DNA of 64,000 nucleotides, taken from Hemibagrus wyckioides (lineage: Eukaryota > Chordata > Actinopteri > Siluriformes > Bagridae). The DNA lies in contig NC_080722.1 of assembly GCF_019097595.1 (NCBI RefSeq), positions 15,415,630 through 15,479,629 on the forward strand, in the 5' to 3' direction. Each line of letters starts with the position of its first letter. Position 1 is the first letter of the stretch. The position numbers were made by a program, and so were the translations under genes. Shown here piece by piece: positions 10,990 through 24,247 of this stretch. The notes under the pieces were generated by a model, which saw only the letters and a list, made by a program, of their open reading frames with translations, was not told the origin of the DNA and made no database searches.

Positions 10990-13311
10990 CTTCCATTCAA
11001 GACAGAAATGCTTCATCATAGGTTAAAGGTGATCAGCCACCAGTGTATTAATTTGTAGTATCTCTATATTCAAATATCAACTGGTTTCTCCTACTACAGC
11101 TTCAAAAACACAGCGTTGCCACAGCTGATGCTAGACTTTGGTGCAAAGCCTTTGTCTGGAAACTTTTCTCTAAAGGTTTTTACTACCTGTACATTTACTA
11201 CAGAAGTACACAGCAGTTACTCCCTGGATTTTTATATACTCACATTTATGTGTACATACTTCATGGGTGTCTTAATGTATTAATCCACCATGCAGTCTGT
11301 GTGTGATGTCTAGACTCAGCGGGTGCTCTGTGTGCCTGTATGAGTGCAGTTCCGTTCTCCCCCCTCAACTCCTTTCACTCAACCATGTCAAACCAGGGGG
11401 TCAAGCTTCTGCCTCCGTAAAAAAAACAGGAGGTACTCATTGTCTATCAACAGTATGACACTGTTCACAAATGATCTACCCAATACTCAAGTGTCCGCCT
11501 TCTTTCCACCCTCTTAACTATAAATCACTCTCTCTCTCTCTGTCTCAATCTCTTTCCTTCTGTCTTTATCTACACATTGACCTCTATTTATATTTAGCAT
11601 GCATTCACACCACTGACAACTTTATTTACTTACTCAAATCCCAGCTTTTTCAATCTCTCTCCTTTTCCATTTAGCCTTCATTTCACATTCCCCATTCCTC
11701 ATTTCATGCTTTATTTATCGTGGAAACATGGCCCAGTGGTATAATGGTTTATTTCTTTTTCTGAATTTATGTACATATGTTGAAATGTACTGTTTCTAAT
11801 GTGCAGTGTTCAGTGTTTATTAGGGGCTTTTCAGTGTGGGGGTGTGCATGGCAATTGTGTTCACACACTTTGTGTGTGGGTGTGTGTGTGTGTGAAAGAG
11901 AGAGAGGAAAAGAACAAGAGATTCATGTTAGTTGTACTGTAATGGACTCCCACAGCTCAGCACTTTTACATACTCCGCTGTTCTTCTCAAAAGTAAACAG
12001 TCTGCACCATAGGAATGTTATCCCAAAGCCACTAATTTGCCTTGATTGCATTAATATTTTTCTACTTAAATTGCCCTTTTCCCCTTCCTATTCCTGTTCT
12101 TCCCTCTCTCCTCTGCTTTTCTCTCTTCCTTCTGCCCTTGCATTGCTTTCTCTATTAGGGCACAATTAGGGGCGATTAGCTGGCAGACAGATGCCCTGCA
12201 GTTCCGGTCCGGCTATGAGCTGGGGTTAAGCAAGATACAGGGTAACTCTCTGGAGATTGTATATCATATATCGTATCGTATTACAGTTTTGGTTGACAGA
12301 GAGAAACAATGAAGGAAAGAACAAAAGAAATAGAGAAAGACATTTAGAGAGTCAGAGTGAAGGCAAAAATAGGGAAATGTTCATCATTTCCACTCTGATC
12401 CCACCATCACTGCCTATTACATTAACCTAAAATTCCCCTCTCAGGGTTGTGTATTAAATTGAGATATATTTTCCTAAGATTCACCAGTTAAATCCTCCCT
12501 CAAATCCTGTAATTCATACAGGCATGTTTCTGGCTCTTGCTGGTCATGTTTTGTTTTTGCTGTGTTCTCTCAATGGAGCTCTGCTTTGCTCTTTCCATGT
12601 AGTACTAACCTATAATAAGCCATTTTCTCAGAGGGCTTCCCAGGCAATGCTGCATTTTGAATGTTTTTTCCCGATCCATGCTGACTCCCATAAACAATAT
12701 TGCCATGTATGTGCAATGAAACCTCTGACCTGTGAAACTTTTAAACAGGTGGTTGCCTGTTTCCTGAATGGGACTGCTGAGCTAAAGCGAATGACCACAG
12801 TCTCTGCACTTTCTCTTGAATTGTATTGCCATACACACCAGCTTTACTCCACTAATATCATACTGCAGGTGGTTCTTCACTCACAGCACGGCTTATGCTG
12901 CAATATAATTTATCAGTTAATGATATGCACAGACATGGGTATAGGCAGTTTAATCTGTCAGCATCACTGAGAACAACCAGTGATTGCAAGAGGTTTAGCC
13001 TGACAACTTATTGCATTGCGGTAATAGAGTGAAGTGCTGGACTCAGCACATGTTCTACACCCATAACATTTCTCACTGTCATATTCAGTCAGCTATACAC
13101 CAGATGGTTTTGCTTTTCAGCACTAGCAAATTTGTGCTTGAGTGCAAAATGTCTTCTTTCACACCTGGCTTGAGTGTTCTCCTTGGTCTTTGATGAACTG
13201 GGCCAGGCATGAATGAGAGCGGGAACAAGAGATGCAAGGGGGCTAAGGGAGAGATTAAGACTCTTCTAGCATGACCATTCAGCAAGAGGCAAAATTCCAA
13301 AAGAAACTCCC

Positions 13312-13346
<35 letters not shown>

Positions 13347-14460
13347 TTCTGTTCATCTCTCATTCCTAATTTTTACTCTCTCTCAGGACTGAAGTAAACA
13401 CATGCATTTAGGCACATAAGACCACTGTTTGTGCAAGTTTGTTTGTTCCTGGTTTTGTCAGGAAAAAATGTTTAATTAAATAAACAGGGCATTATGAGTC
13501 TCAGAGGCAAGTCTAAATATTTGAAAAGCAGCATGCCATCTTCCCCATTCTTTATCAAGACCCTAATGACCATTCCAGATCACTCCTGGCAGTAGCCCCA
13601 TTAAAATAAAATCATTCAAAAAAGACAGACACTTCTTTGAATCATTCACTTATTCTTTCATTGCACACATAGGTGGAACAGACATTGCATAGTTCTGTGA
13701 ACAAAGGACTATTATGAAATCTTTTCTGCCTGTATGTATTTCTGCTCTGCTCTACTTTTGAATTCTAAAATGCCTGTGCAATGCGTGTGGACGTGCATTC
13801 AGAGGAATCCGCAGGGAATTGGCCCACTCATCCAAATCGTGCCGTGTCTATCTCTTCTAGCTCCCTATCTTTACCAGCGTAATTACAGACTTCCAATCAT
13901 GCTGTTTACAGAGAAAATGGACTTTTTTGAAGTCCGCTTCACTATACATTCCTGTAGACTGTAGAAAAATTCATCACAGAGATCCATCACCTCAGTAATT
14001 TACAATAATAAACTGAGCCATTCATGTTTCAAGATCATCACGGCTGTAAGACGTGTTTCTTTCAAAGCCTTTAATAGTGATTTGTGGTGTTAAAGACAAG
14101 CATCTTTGTCATATCCTGGAACAACACTTTCATTGCAAAGTTTAAAACAACATATCCTGTATTTTCTCCCACATTAAGTGAGGGGTAGTTTTAGAATTGT
14201 ACATTTACATTGTACATTTATTTACTCAGTACTTTACTCAAAACCAGTAATGAATTGTGCTATACCAGCACTGCACCTATAACAGTAAGTGTTTATGAAA
14301 AACAATTTGTATGGCATTGTTATATCATGTGGTTAACCAAAATGTAACCCATGATATGATGATATGATGACATGATATGATGCATGTGTGTTTAACTTAC
14401 AAAGCCACCACAACATATATTCCATAACAAGCAATACCTAATAGTGTAATTGAAAACAAG
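10990..14460. other. Intergenic desert with pyrimidine-rich tracts
   Basis: Holds CT-rich tracts (about 11525-11560, 12080-12140), a short TG run near 11875-11893 and the CT array at 13315. The longest frame is 148 codons on the plus strand at 12524-12970. It has no recognisable domain, and at least one frame of that size is expected by chance in 64 kb of this composition. Confidence 0.6.
13315..13343. repeat. (CT)n microsatellite
   Basis: Uninterrupted CT run of about 29 bp. Confidence 0.95.
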
Positions 14461-14510
14461 TACAACAGGGTAATCCTTTGAGGGTTTAACCAAGGGAGTT
14501 GGACATTGGC

Positions 14511-14575
14511 TCAAAGGTCACATCATGTCAGAGGTCACTTGGATTAAGGATACTTGGTCTGAGGTCACTTGGTGT
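14511..14575. promoter_or_regulatory. Cluster of three AGGTCA half-sites
   Basis: AGGTCA occurs at 14515-14520, 14532-14537 and 14562-14567, all in one orientation; the last two sit in an identical 12-mer, GAGGTCACTTGG, 30 bp apart. AGGTCA is the nuclear-receptor half-site. The spacing is not a classical DR1-DR5, so monomer binders would be more plausible. Function is inferred only. Confidence 0.3.
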
Positions 14576-14689
14576 CAAAAAGGAAGGGCCCTCTGATGTG
14601 ATATAATAACCTTGAGTATATGGTGAGGCATACCAACCAAGAGGGTGCATGTCAAATATGAACATTGAACCCCATAATGCTGGAAAGGT

Positions 14690-17600
14690 GGCCTGGGCCA
14701 GAGGTCTCAGAATGAAATAATCTTGTTCCTGTCCTTGGTTAGTATCTTTCTTCAGCAGAAAGCAAATGTTTTTGTTACCTACAGATGAGTTTTGCCAGAC
14801 ATTTCATGGCCACTTTAATGATTCAGTCTATCAAGTATATTCTTTTTATTTTTTCAGTTTAAGGTTTTTTAAAATTTTAATTTTTTAGCTGTTTTTTTGT
14901 TTTTTGTGTGTGTTTGTTATGCAAACCTTTGCACCAGTGATGGTAAAAATCTGCATCAGACTTGTGGACTATTAGTTTGTGTCACACTCTGTTAAGTATG
15001 AGTAGGCCCTGACCTACATCAGGCAAAGGGGATATATCACAGGCAGAAGGGGCTTGAACATTAAACATGCAAAAAATGAGGGAAGTAGGTGCTTAAGGAG
15101 TGATGGAGAACACCTGTTAAACTAATAATGTCTAATTATTACTCTTTAAAATCCCTTGTGTGTACAGCCATGGACATTGAGACTCCCCCACTAAACCCAC
15201 TATGGAAAATCAAATGTTTCCTGGTTTACTGATTAATGGGAAACAACAAATATGACTATAAATATCACAAATACTCTTTGATCAGGATTTTTCATAAACA
15301 AAATTGCCATATCTTGTCAGCATCCATGTTAATGCATAGATTGTCTGGGCTCTGTAAATGGGGAGGTTTTCAGACAGGGTTAAATAGGAGTGTGATCAGA
15401 CCCAGCTGGACCTCTGGCTTACATAAATCTGGGCTCAGTTCTACCTCATCAAGAGAAAGAGGAAGAGAGTGAGAAGGTGACTGTGCTAGAGAGTCAAATT
15501 TGGCCTGTAGAATGGAACAGCTGAGCTCACTACTTCTGCACTGTGTGATTATTTGAACTGAATCTGTTTCTCTATAATCAGAAAAGTAGAGAGAGAGAAG
15601 AAAAGTGAGAAAGGAGAAGAATAATACGAAGTGGGATCTGTTTGTCTTTGTGCCATTTGAAATTAAAGATGAAGTGATGTATAATCCAGCACCATGGTTT
15701 CAAAGTTACACCCAAAATAAATAAACAGAGAGCTTGGGTGGTGAGTATGTGTGTATATTGCAGTTGCATTTTTGAGGCCTTTCCATGTGTGTGTGTGTGT
15801 GTATGTGTGTGTGTGTGTGTGTTTGCACACAGAAATGTGCATATGAAGCTGTGTTTGTGTCTGTGAGAATGAGCATGGGTGAGTTGGCTGTGAGTTGCTA
15901 AAGAATCTCGCAGCTTATTGTGTCATCTTGATGGATTTCCCAATCTAAAACTTCAAGAGAAGTATTCAAGAGAAAGGAAGAGCGAGAAGGCACAAGAGAG
16001 AAAGAATAGTAAAGGTGTCATTAATGATTACATTACCATGAACAAGTCAAGTGGAACCTAGTCTCCAAATACCTGTCAAGCTACATAATTTTTCATGAGC
16101 TAAGGTCTGGCACCAGAATAACAGATATGTGTGAAGATCTCATTTAGACTCAAGACAGTGGGTACTATACATTGTATTAATACATAATTTATGACTATAT
16201 AATAACAGTTTATATTGTATCTGAGCAGATGTAAATAGTCTACTCTGTATTCTTATTGTATTCATATTTTTTATTTACAGTTGGATTTTACATTTCCCCA
16301 AGTTTCTTCATTGCGGTTCATATTTCAAAAGTTGGTTCCAGAGTTTGCCTCATCTCATGTGCTTTAAATTGGCCTGTCTCAGAAAACTTCAGGGCTAAGT
16401 GGAGGGCAGCTGGGGTTCATACCTTCCCCAAGTACACAGTGAACAGCTGAGGACGTACACTCACACCTGGAAAGTCAAGAAATTTAACAGTATGTGGGAG
16501 TAGTGAAAAAGAATGAGACAACAAACAGGAGGAAGTATAAGAGAACAGGATGGAAGGCAGAAGTGAAGGCCTAAGAAACACTTATTAACTTGTTAACATA
16601 CAACAGCCCCTGGCTCTGTCAACACTCTTTATCACACCATTAAGGTTTGTTTTTATTAACACTTTGGAGATGACAGGTGTTGAATGCCACGATAAGCTTC
16701 CTTTTCTCCCCTTTCTATCTTGCACACAATCATCAGGGAGGCTCTAGAGAGGTATTCTTTTCCAATACTATGACATGGTAACTGGTTCAACTCTATAAAG
16801 TTCAGTACTTTCAATGGTTTAGTTAATAGACTAATCAAATTGTGTATGTTAATCTGACTCAAGAAGCTCACAGTGGCTCCACAGGCAAGCTCAGGGATAT
16901 AGAAAACAAGTTTCGTACTCTCAACTTGTGGAAAAGACAGACACAGTGTGGGATTTAGGTATGTATTTACCCTTCGGTCGAGTGCATGGGGCAAAACAAA
17001 CACAACAAAAACAGCATGGATTTGTATAAATCCCTCCACTGCAAATGTCTCGAGGTGTTGCTTCAGTATTTCTAGACAATCCTCCTTCCTAATGACAAGT
17101 GCACCAGTCCCTTTTTTCCTCCAAACACAGCACTGATCATTACTGCCAAATAGGTCAGTTTCTATTTTGTATGATTAGAGAACACAACCCCACAAGGCTT
17201 GTGATCATCTGCATACTTCAATCTCGCTTTTTTATGCCTGTCTCGGAGTAGGGGTTTCTTTCGTGCACAACCTGTAGAACCTGTACATGCTTTAGTACCT
17301 AATGCTTCCAACTCCTTTACTAATTCCTTTGTTGTTATCTTGTGATTCATTTGAGCCTTTCATACCAAGCATAGGAATTTGTGCCTCTTTTCTGAATGAT
17401 ACAGTGTCTGTGTGATCCCCTCTTGGTACCTTCAGTTCTCTTCAGGTGTCACTGCTAGAGAATGTGGCTCTTTGGTACATATTACATGGGTGCTCATCGT
17501 GACTGGGGCTTGTACCTGACAGCTCAAAAAAATGACCTCACATATGCAAACTACAGGACAGGATATATTCTTAGTATGCTAATATACAATGTTATTTTTG

Positions 17601-17990
17601 TACTCGAAAAGAGACTAGTTAGTTATTTAGGGATTGATGAATGGTAATTATCCTTCATACTAAAGCAAATACTGAGAGTAAGCCCAGAATTGCAGAGTAT
17701 GACCTCAGTGCTTGGTTTTGGCACACTCCATGGCGTGAGGTGGATACATTTCCTGTTGATAAGGACTATAGAGGCTCCCATGCGAATATCTAGAATTGCT
17801 TTTATAATTGGGCAAAATGTGTTTGAAATGTGTGTATGATCCTTGATAAAGAAGCTTATCACTGAAGCCTGATATGATTCCACCCCTTCCTCCAGAAGAC
17901 GGGTACCAGTGAGCTACAGTGTCTGGTTTGCTAAGTACAGTATGACATATTTGGGGGATGTTGTGTAAGTGTTGGGGTGGCTGTTTTGTG
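14690..17990. other. Intergenic desert, no supported gene
   Basis: AT-rich, with one (TG)n array at 15786-15822. A 127-codon reverse frame at 16656-17039 and its neighbours show no domain, so I do not call genes here. Confidence 0.6.
15786..15822. repeat. (TG)n microsatellite with one interruption
   Basis: TG run of about 37 bp broken once by a TA. Confidence 0.95.
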
Positions 17991-17994
17991 GTAA

Positions 17995-18135
17995 GTACCA
18001 GCAGTCAGTGAATGGCCCAGTCTGGGGAGATAAGATCTGCTGCTGAGCCGCGTTCTACAACAAACATTAGCCGTGATAAATGACAGCCTATTTACCCCGC
18101 GCCGCAGACATAAACAGAGCCCCACATGGCTGTGC
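17995..18135. promoter_or_regulatory. Candidate conserved non-coding element with PBX-HOX/MEIS composite
   Basis: A GC-richer, high-complexity block in an AT-rich desert. It contains TGATAAATGACAG at 18074-18086, which reads as a PBX-HOX site (TGATAAAT) fused to a MEIS/TGIF site (TGACAG). It lacks coding potential. Calling it an enhancer is inference from composition, motif and position between two developmental genes. Confidence 0.35.
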
Positions 18136-18574
18136 TGTGCTCATTTAGATATACCACCACTATTATTCCAATTAAGGTTCAGTGCCTATGAATCCATTGA
18201 GGTTTCCCTGCTTGCCTGAATGGAGAAGGGGAAGTTGACTAATGTCACACACACTCTCTCACTGATAACAACAACAGCAACAGTGCATGAAGAGGAGACA
18301 TTCAACTAAACAGGGCCTGGTCTGGAAAAATCGGCTCAGCACTGTGTCGCCCAGAGATGCTGTTGGTTGATCAAATTCCAAGCTTTGGTGCTCAGAGGTC
18401 TACTGGAATCACACCAGTCAATATCAGGTTGGCGCATTCCTTGAAGTATTCAGTTTCTGGTTGAACGGTAGGCCAGTCATATTCATTATGCCAGTAGTAA
18501 TTAAGTTAATCAAATGAACCATGCAGTTTTGATTAAGAAATAACAAGCAATAGAAATGTAAAACAGAGCAATCA

Positions 18575-19200
18575 GAGGGGACTTTTTACTTAGACATATA
18601 CCAATGGCAAATAACTAAACAAAGAAGAAGAAATCTAGCTCTCTCCAAGGGCCAAAATGGCCCAAAACAAGGTAATATAACTGTAAACTGTAAATATGTT
18701 TTACAATTATATATCAGCCAAGAACAGACAGCTGAGTCTGCAGTGGCCATAAGCTCACCAAAACTGGACAGTTGAAGCCTAAGATAAAGTAGCCTGATCT
18801 GATGAAGCTCGATTTCTACTGAGGTACACAGATGGTAGGGTGGAAATTTGGCACCAACAACATGAATCCATGGACCCAACCTTTCCTGTGTTAACAGTCA
18901 CACTTTGGGCCTGTTCATCCCAGCCAGTCATTTTTTTAAGGCCAAAGCCTATTTGAGTATTGCAGAATTTTTCTCCTAATCATGTGCATCCCTGTATGGC
19001 CACAATTTACACATCTTCTAATGGAAACTTCCAGCAAGATAATGCACCATGCCACAAAGCAAAAGTCTCAAACTGGATTCATGAACCTTACAATGAGCTC
19101 ATTGTTCTTCAGTGGCTGCATCTGAGTCCAATAGAGTACCTTTAGGAGGGCAAAGTACAGGAGAGTGTCTTATGTCTTCAGCCAAATGAAAGGATACTAA
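18575..19200 (+). mobile_element. Tc1-like transposon relic, internally deleted
   Basis: Plus-strand reading recovers broken pieces of a Tc1-family transposase. Around 18795-18820 is a degraded W-S-D-E-S-R-F block in which the Trp codon is now TGA. At 19030-19145 is QQDNAPCHKAK followed by a SNWIHE block and ending in SPIEYL. The codons of the catalytic acids can be recognised, but frameshifts, stops and deletions of parts of the middle and of the usual PDLN motif make it a pseudogene. I cannot place terminal inverted repeats. Reverse-strand frames over it are shadows. Confidence 0.85.
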
Positions 19201-19204
19201 GGGG

Positions 19205-22200
19205 TTTTTTGGAACATATGGGTACATGGTTATTATGTGATAGAGGAGGAGATCAGGAGGATGAGATCAGGAGGATGAGAGAGTCACTCACCACATTGCC
19301 TTTCTTAACAACTTGTTAACATTCATATAAAAATTGTTGTTTGCTGGCCTTTGGCCATGATGAAGTTTCATGTGGTATAAACTTTTTAATGTGTGATATA
19401 TTTTTCAAAGTAAGTAAGGATAAGAATACAGCCTCCTTTGCTGAACCCTTTTTGACCCCCACTTTTCCATGTCCTCAGTTTTCAAAGACAAAGTTTGTCC
19501 TTTGTTAGAATATCTGTGGAAAAAAGGTCTTCATTTCAAACAACCTTTTTATTATAGTTTGCAGATGTGACAATGCACAGCAATGCGTCCAAGTCGTTCC
19601 CCATGCTCTTAAAGTAGAGTGTTTCATCTGTTGAGTCATGTAGAAAGCTTTATAGGGTCACCCTGAGAAGGGGAGACGAGAGGGAACTGGGGTTAGGGTG
19701 CTTATTTCAGGATTGGATTAACATCTCAGGGAGCAGTAATACTTGTTGAATTCCCGTGACTCGTTGCAGTCAAGTGTTCTTGTGTTGTTTTGGTGGATCA
19801 AAAAGTCTTCAATATCTGCTAATTCCTGCCAAATGGATTTTAAATTTGGTTTTGCCATTTAGATTTTGTAACATGGGACCTGTACTGATTCATTTTATTT
19901 CAGCTTACCTGAACTACTGAAAACGGAATGCTGATAAAGCTGCATGGTATCAGGCTGTCCACTGGGTCCTGCTCCTTTCCTGAGCTGACTGTGTGAGTAG
20001 AAATGATGGATGGAGAGCCCAGTCCTCACTCCAACCAGGCAGAGGCCACGGTAATGTGAAAAGCAAAGAGCAGTCACATCTGCGCTACGTCTGTCTCCCT
20101 CACTTTCTCTCTTTCTTTCCCTCTCTGCCTTTTGCACTCTTTTGTAAAAGTCACAATGTCATTACAAACAACTTTGATTTGCTGAATAGCATTTAGATTC
20201 AGCCCCAAGCCAATCTGAGGTCCTGGGACTGTAAACCAATATCAGAGTGCTACGTAAGACTGATTGCACAATGGACTTTAAGCTTGGTCATGTAGACCCC
20301 CTCGAGAAAGTGTGATTGATGAGCTCCCATCTCTCATGTCTCTGGATTTGTCCATTTTATGTACTTTTGTCTGTTCTTGCATGTATGCCATTGTTTTTTA
20401 AAAGGTACATGAGCATGTGTTCTACTGCAATTTTAGAGTAAAAAGGCCTGGGCCATTTCATGATATGTATCTGTAGGCTGGCGTTTGGCGTCTGAGTGAT
20501 TATCAGCATTCTGTAAATAGTAACTCACTGAGTCAGAGTAAGGAAACGACCCTGCCACAATCAGCGCCATCACTCCCTTCACTAATGGTTTCCTAAAGTG
20601 GCCCAGATCAGCTTGTCTGTGATGCATTGCTTTTTCCGTTTGCAGATTTAAGAATGTCAGACATGATGAATCACAAGAAGCCAAAGAACTTTCATTTTCT
20701 GGTCATGATAAATCTGAGTGGCTTGTTGCAGAATGATAAATTGCACCATATGAAGCAACTTTCTATCAGCCCAAAGGATTAGCATTCATCTCCTGTTTTC
20801 TGGTTATGTCATATGTCCCTGGTGTATGTGGAAGTAACTGCACTGGAATTAAGTTGCAATCAAAGTGCTTTCATATGTCTCTTCTTTGGAAGTCCTTCTC
20901 CTTGTATTCTTTTAATGATAGCTCCATTTGCGAAAGTCAACTAGCATTCTGTTTTTACTAAAATCATGCAAGTGTGCAAGAACAAATCTTGAAATGTGGT
21001 AGCTTCTTTTACCCTTTTGTTCAACTCAACACAGAGCGTATATTAACGTTTGCAAGTGGCTTAGCTTCATTCAAAGAGAGCGAAATTAAGGCTGAATGAG
21101 CTACATTAGTCAGTGGCTTTGTGGGTACAACTGACAGGGGTCTTCTTTGTAGCGGTCTGCCCCATGCCTGGGCTAATCTGAAGAGAATGTGGCTCAGGCG
21201 AGTAGCCTCATTGCCAACCCAGACCACAGTGTGGTGGGAACATGTCTGTCTGTTATTGTATACACGATGAACTGTTCATGACGCATTTGTTTATAGCCAG
21301 TGTCAAATAATGGGAACATTAAATATTTGGCTCAAAATAATGATAATCTATTTCCTCAGCTAGAAAAAAAACAGAATTATTTGAGAATAAAAAAGCAAAC
21401 AGTCTGTTGAATTGTTTTATTTTTTCTGAGGCTAATACAAATCAGACTGCACACTACCTTTATTTTCAAACATTCTTTGCAGCATGTGAACTGACTTTGG
21501 CATTGCTAGACTTTCCTATTACACCAGCTTCACAATTTCCGAATTCAGGCTTTAAATGCAGTGTGAGCAATGCAGTCCAGAAGATCAAACGAGGCATATG
21601 GTCACGACAGAATACAGCTTGTGCTCTTTTAAGTTTTAATTTGCTTTATTGATTATGTCACCACAGCTGCCCTGATTGTGGATAATGTGAGAAACCCACA
21701 TACTGGACTTTAACAGAAAGTAGCTTTCACTAATAAGCTGTAGTGTCTTTCTCTAATGCACTCATGCAGATTGAAACCATCTCAAAACTGGTATTAACTG
21801 ACTATTGTATTGTTCTTTTCAGTTTTGGTTATTCTTCCCTGACAAATGAAGGTGTTGGATTTCTGTTTGATTTCACACTGTGTATATACAACACTCTGTA
21901 AACACTGCATTCGATAGATTTGCTCATACACACTTTGTGACTGACAGTTGAAACAGTCTGTAGCATATTGAGTTCAAGGGCATCCCATTCTTTGGCTTTC
22001 CTCTTTCTCCGCTGATTTTGGGAGTTACGGGTATAGAAATTGACACGCTCAGCATGTGAATGTATGCGTATGTGTGGTATATGTTGTGTGTGTGTATGGG
22101 AACATAAGAGAGGGGTGAAGGGAGAGAAAAAGTGAACAGGGGTCTTTAATTTGAATTTTTGAGGTTTCAGCTGCTTGTGTGATCTGACAGCAGAACAGCA

Positions 22201-22270
22201 TAGCTGCAGCCGTATGGTGGGAGAAAGCCTCCAAAGTCCAGTCCATAGTCAATTATCCCTTCAAAACTTA
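19205..22270. other. Intergenic desert with one conserved-looking block
   Basis: No gene is supported. A high-complexity block at about 20430-20690 includes a perfect AP-1-type TGAGTCA near 20529 and might be regulatory. The remainder is AT-rich with short anonymous frames. Confidence 0.5.
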
Positions 22271-22284
22271 AGAGTATGTCTACA

Positions 22285-22445
22285 TTGTCCCACTCCTAAA
22301 TATCCACCAGCATGCAGAGGTTACATCCAGCTCTAATCTAACACACCTGATCCAGTTAATCAAAGCCTTCAGCATCTGAATATTAAAGCCAGGTGCTGGA
22401 TTCCATTGGGTGTTAGAGCTCCAGCATTGAAACTGGGCACTGCTG
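22285..22445 (+). mobile_element. Non-autonomous hAT-like repeat fragment
   Basis: Blocks CCAGCTCTAATC, ACACACCTGATCCAGTTAATC and a related GAGCTCCAGC segment follow the order of short hAT-derived repeats abundant in fish genomes. No transposase is present. The family is recalled and not searched. Confidence 0.5.
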
Positions 22446-22535
22446 CTCTATAGGAAAACTTGTCATACTTCATATAGTGATCCTATGAAGAATAATAATA
22501 GTTCAGATTAATTTTTTGATTTGGTTATCTTTATA

Positions 22536-22770
22536 GTAGCACAGTGGTGCAGGAGGAAGATAAAAGGTAGTTTTAGGTCTGAGGTTCAAGGTCATTTTCC
22601 CCTTGTCCATGTGGGTTTCCCATGGGTTTTCCTCCTGCCTTCAAAAACATCCTGATAGATGGATTGGGTTTGACAAATTGCCCCAAGGTGTAAATGAGTG
22701 TGTGAATGTGTGCCTTGGGATAGAGCCACTGTGACCCTGACCAGTGGTTACTGAAAGTCAGTAAGGTGTT
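22536..22770 (+). repeat. SINE/LINE-tail-like repeat, copy 3
   Basis: Longer copy beginning GTAGCACAGTGGTGCAGG, with GTGGGTTTCCCATGGG and CCTCCTGCCTTCAAAAACAT blocks, ending in CACTGTGACCCTGACCAG. It matches the 5'-to-3' order of the copy at 41.0 kb. Confidence 0.7.
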
Positions 22771-23692
22771 ATCTCTTCATCTTTACCTAGTGTAATTGTA
22801 TTCCAGTGTTTTAAGTACTCTCATGAAAATTTACAACTACACTTGGAGATATATTTCTAATTTAAAGAGAGATTACATATAATTATAATTCTTACGGTTC
22901 TAAACTTTCTGAAAATGTTTTCTTTTTAAGCCCCTTAGACAGGAAAATCTATAACTGTTGCATAATTCTGTAAAGCTTTAAAGTTTAAACCTGTAACTTT
23001 TATCCTTATAGTGTAGGTTTCAGATAGAGCCACACAATGACAATTTTAGTAGAGTATAATGAATTGAGGATATTTACTCTGGCAAAATGGTTGACTTTGC
23101 TTAATATTTTAAATGTGAAAATGATTTTTAAATTAGGAAGAAGATGTGCAGATCACACTATTTTACCCAATTTTGTTCCATCAGAGTTACTCAGAGTCTT
23201 TTTAAAAAAAAAAAAATAGATTTAATGTAGAAGTTTCTTTGTTATTGCAGTAATAAGAACTGAGATTGAAACTTTATTAAATGGGAGCTGGTCAAGCTGA
23301 AATATTATTTGGTAATAAAAAAAATTCCATTATGCTTCTAAGTTGTCTTTAGTGCATTGTGAAAGCTGCCTCATTCCCCAACATCCTCACCAGCTGACAC
23401 AAGAGGCTGTTCTCCATCACTGATACTCTTGGCTCTGTGAGCTCTCGGTTTCCACATGGGCATATGTGACTGTGAGAGCAAGCCCACACCAATGATTGGC
23501 CTGATGCCATTTTTAAATCTCTGAAACATTTTCTCTGTCTATACTCTACTTTCCTGCATATGTGCCCTCTGTGTTGAAATGACATAGACTAAACTTTATT
23601 ACTGTGAATTTTAAGTGCTTACAGTAGGCTGTGTAATTTGAAAATTGTCTGTGTGCGCTGTATTTCTGTGCTTTCCTAGTGAATATTTAATT

Positions 23693-23715
23693 CTCTCTCT
23701 CTCTCTCTCTCTCTC
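23693..23715. repeat. (CT)n microsatellite
   Basis: CT run of about 23 bp. Confidence 0.95.
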
Positions 23716-24247
23716 AAAATATAACAACAAACAGCAATTTGCATAACAAAACTTCATTCAGCTGTTGAATGTCTACAGTTCCTGAGCTCATTCAAGTTCA
23801 TAATTGTTCATACCCAGATGCCCTGTTGACCTTTCTGACAAGCTTTTGTGATGAGTAAGCTTCAGCTAATGTGACTGAGTAAACTACCTAACCAACTTCC
23901 AAAAAATGTTGACAATAGTAACCACCTAATTATACATTATTAGTCTAACTTTATCTGTGTTTTGTTCCAGAAACATAAGACACATTCATTGGAAACACAA
24001 TCTGAATATGATGTGAGGTATTTTCCGGTAATTTTTTTAATGAAGATTTTCTTGTAGTGAAAAACATGCTCAGTGAATGTACATGTTTTTATTTCTTTCC
24101 TCTCTTCTTTTGTAATATTCTGTCCAGCTTGTATGTACATTTGGAACAAATATGCTTTTATTCTACATCTGTCTGTTTAGAACACATTATCTGTTCCTTC
24201 CGAATAATATATACATATTTGTTTATATCCCCTAATATACTGAACAG

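Noticed and set aside
12172..12240. Possible tRNA or tRNA-derived sequence with a TTCCGGTCC-like box
   Set aside because: No cloverleaf could be folded and no second promoter box fits the spacing.
12524..12970. 148-codon plus-strand frame with many Cys and His and a hydrophobic start
   Set aside because: No recognisable domain or splice context, and frames of this length are expected about once by chance in this much AT-rich sequence.
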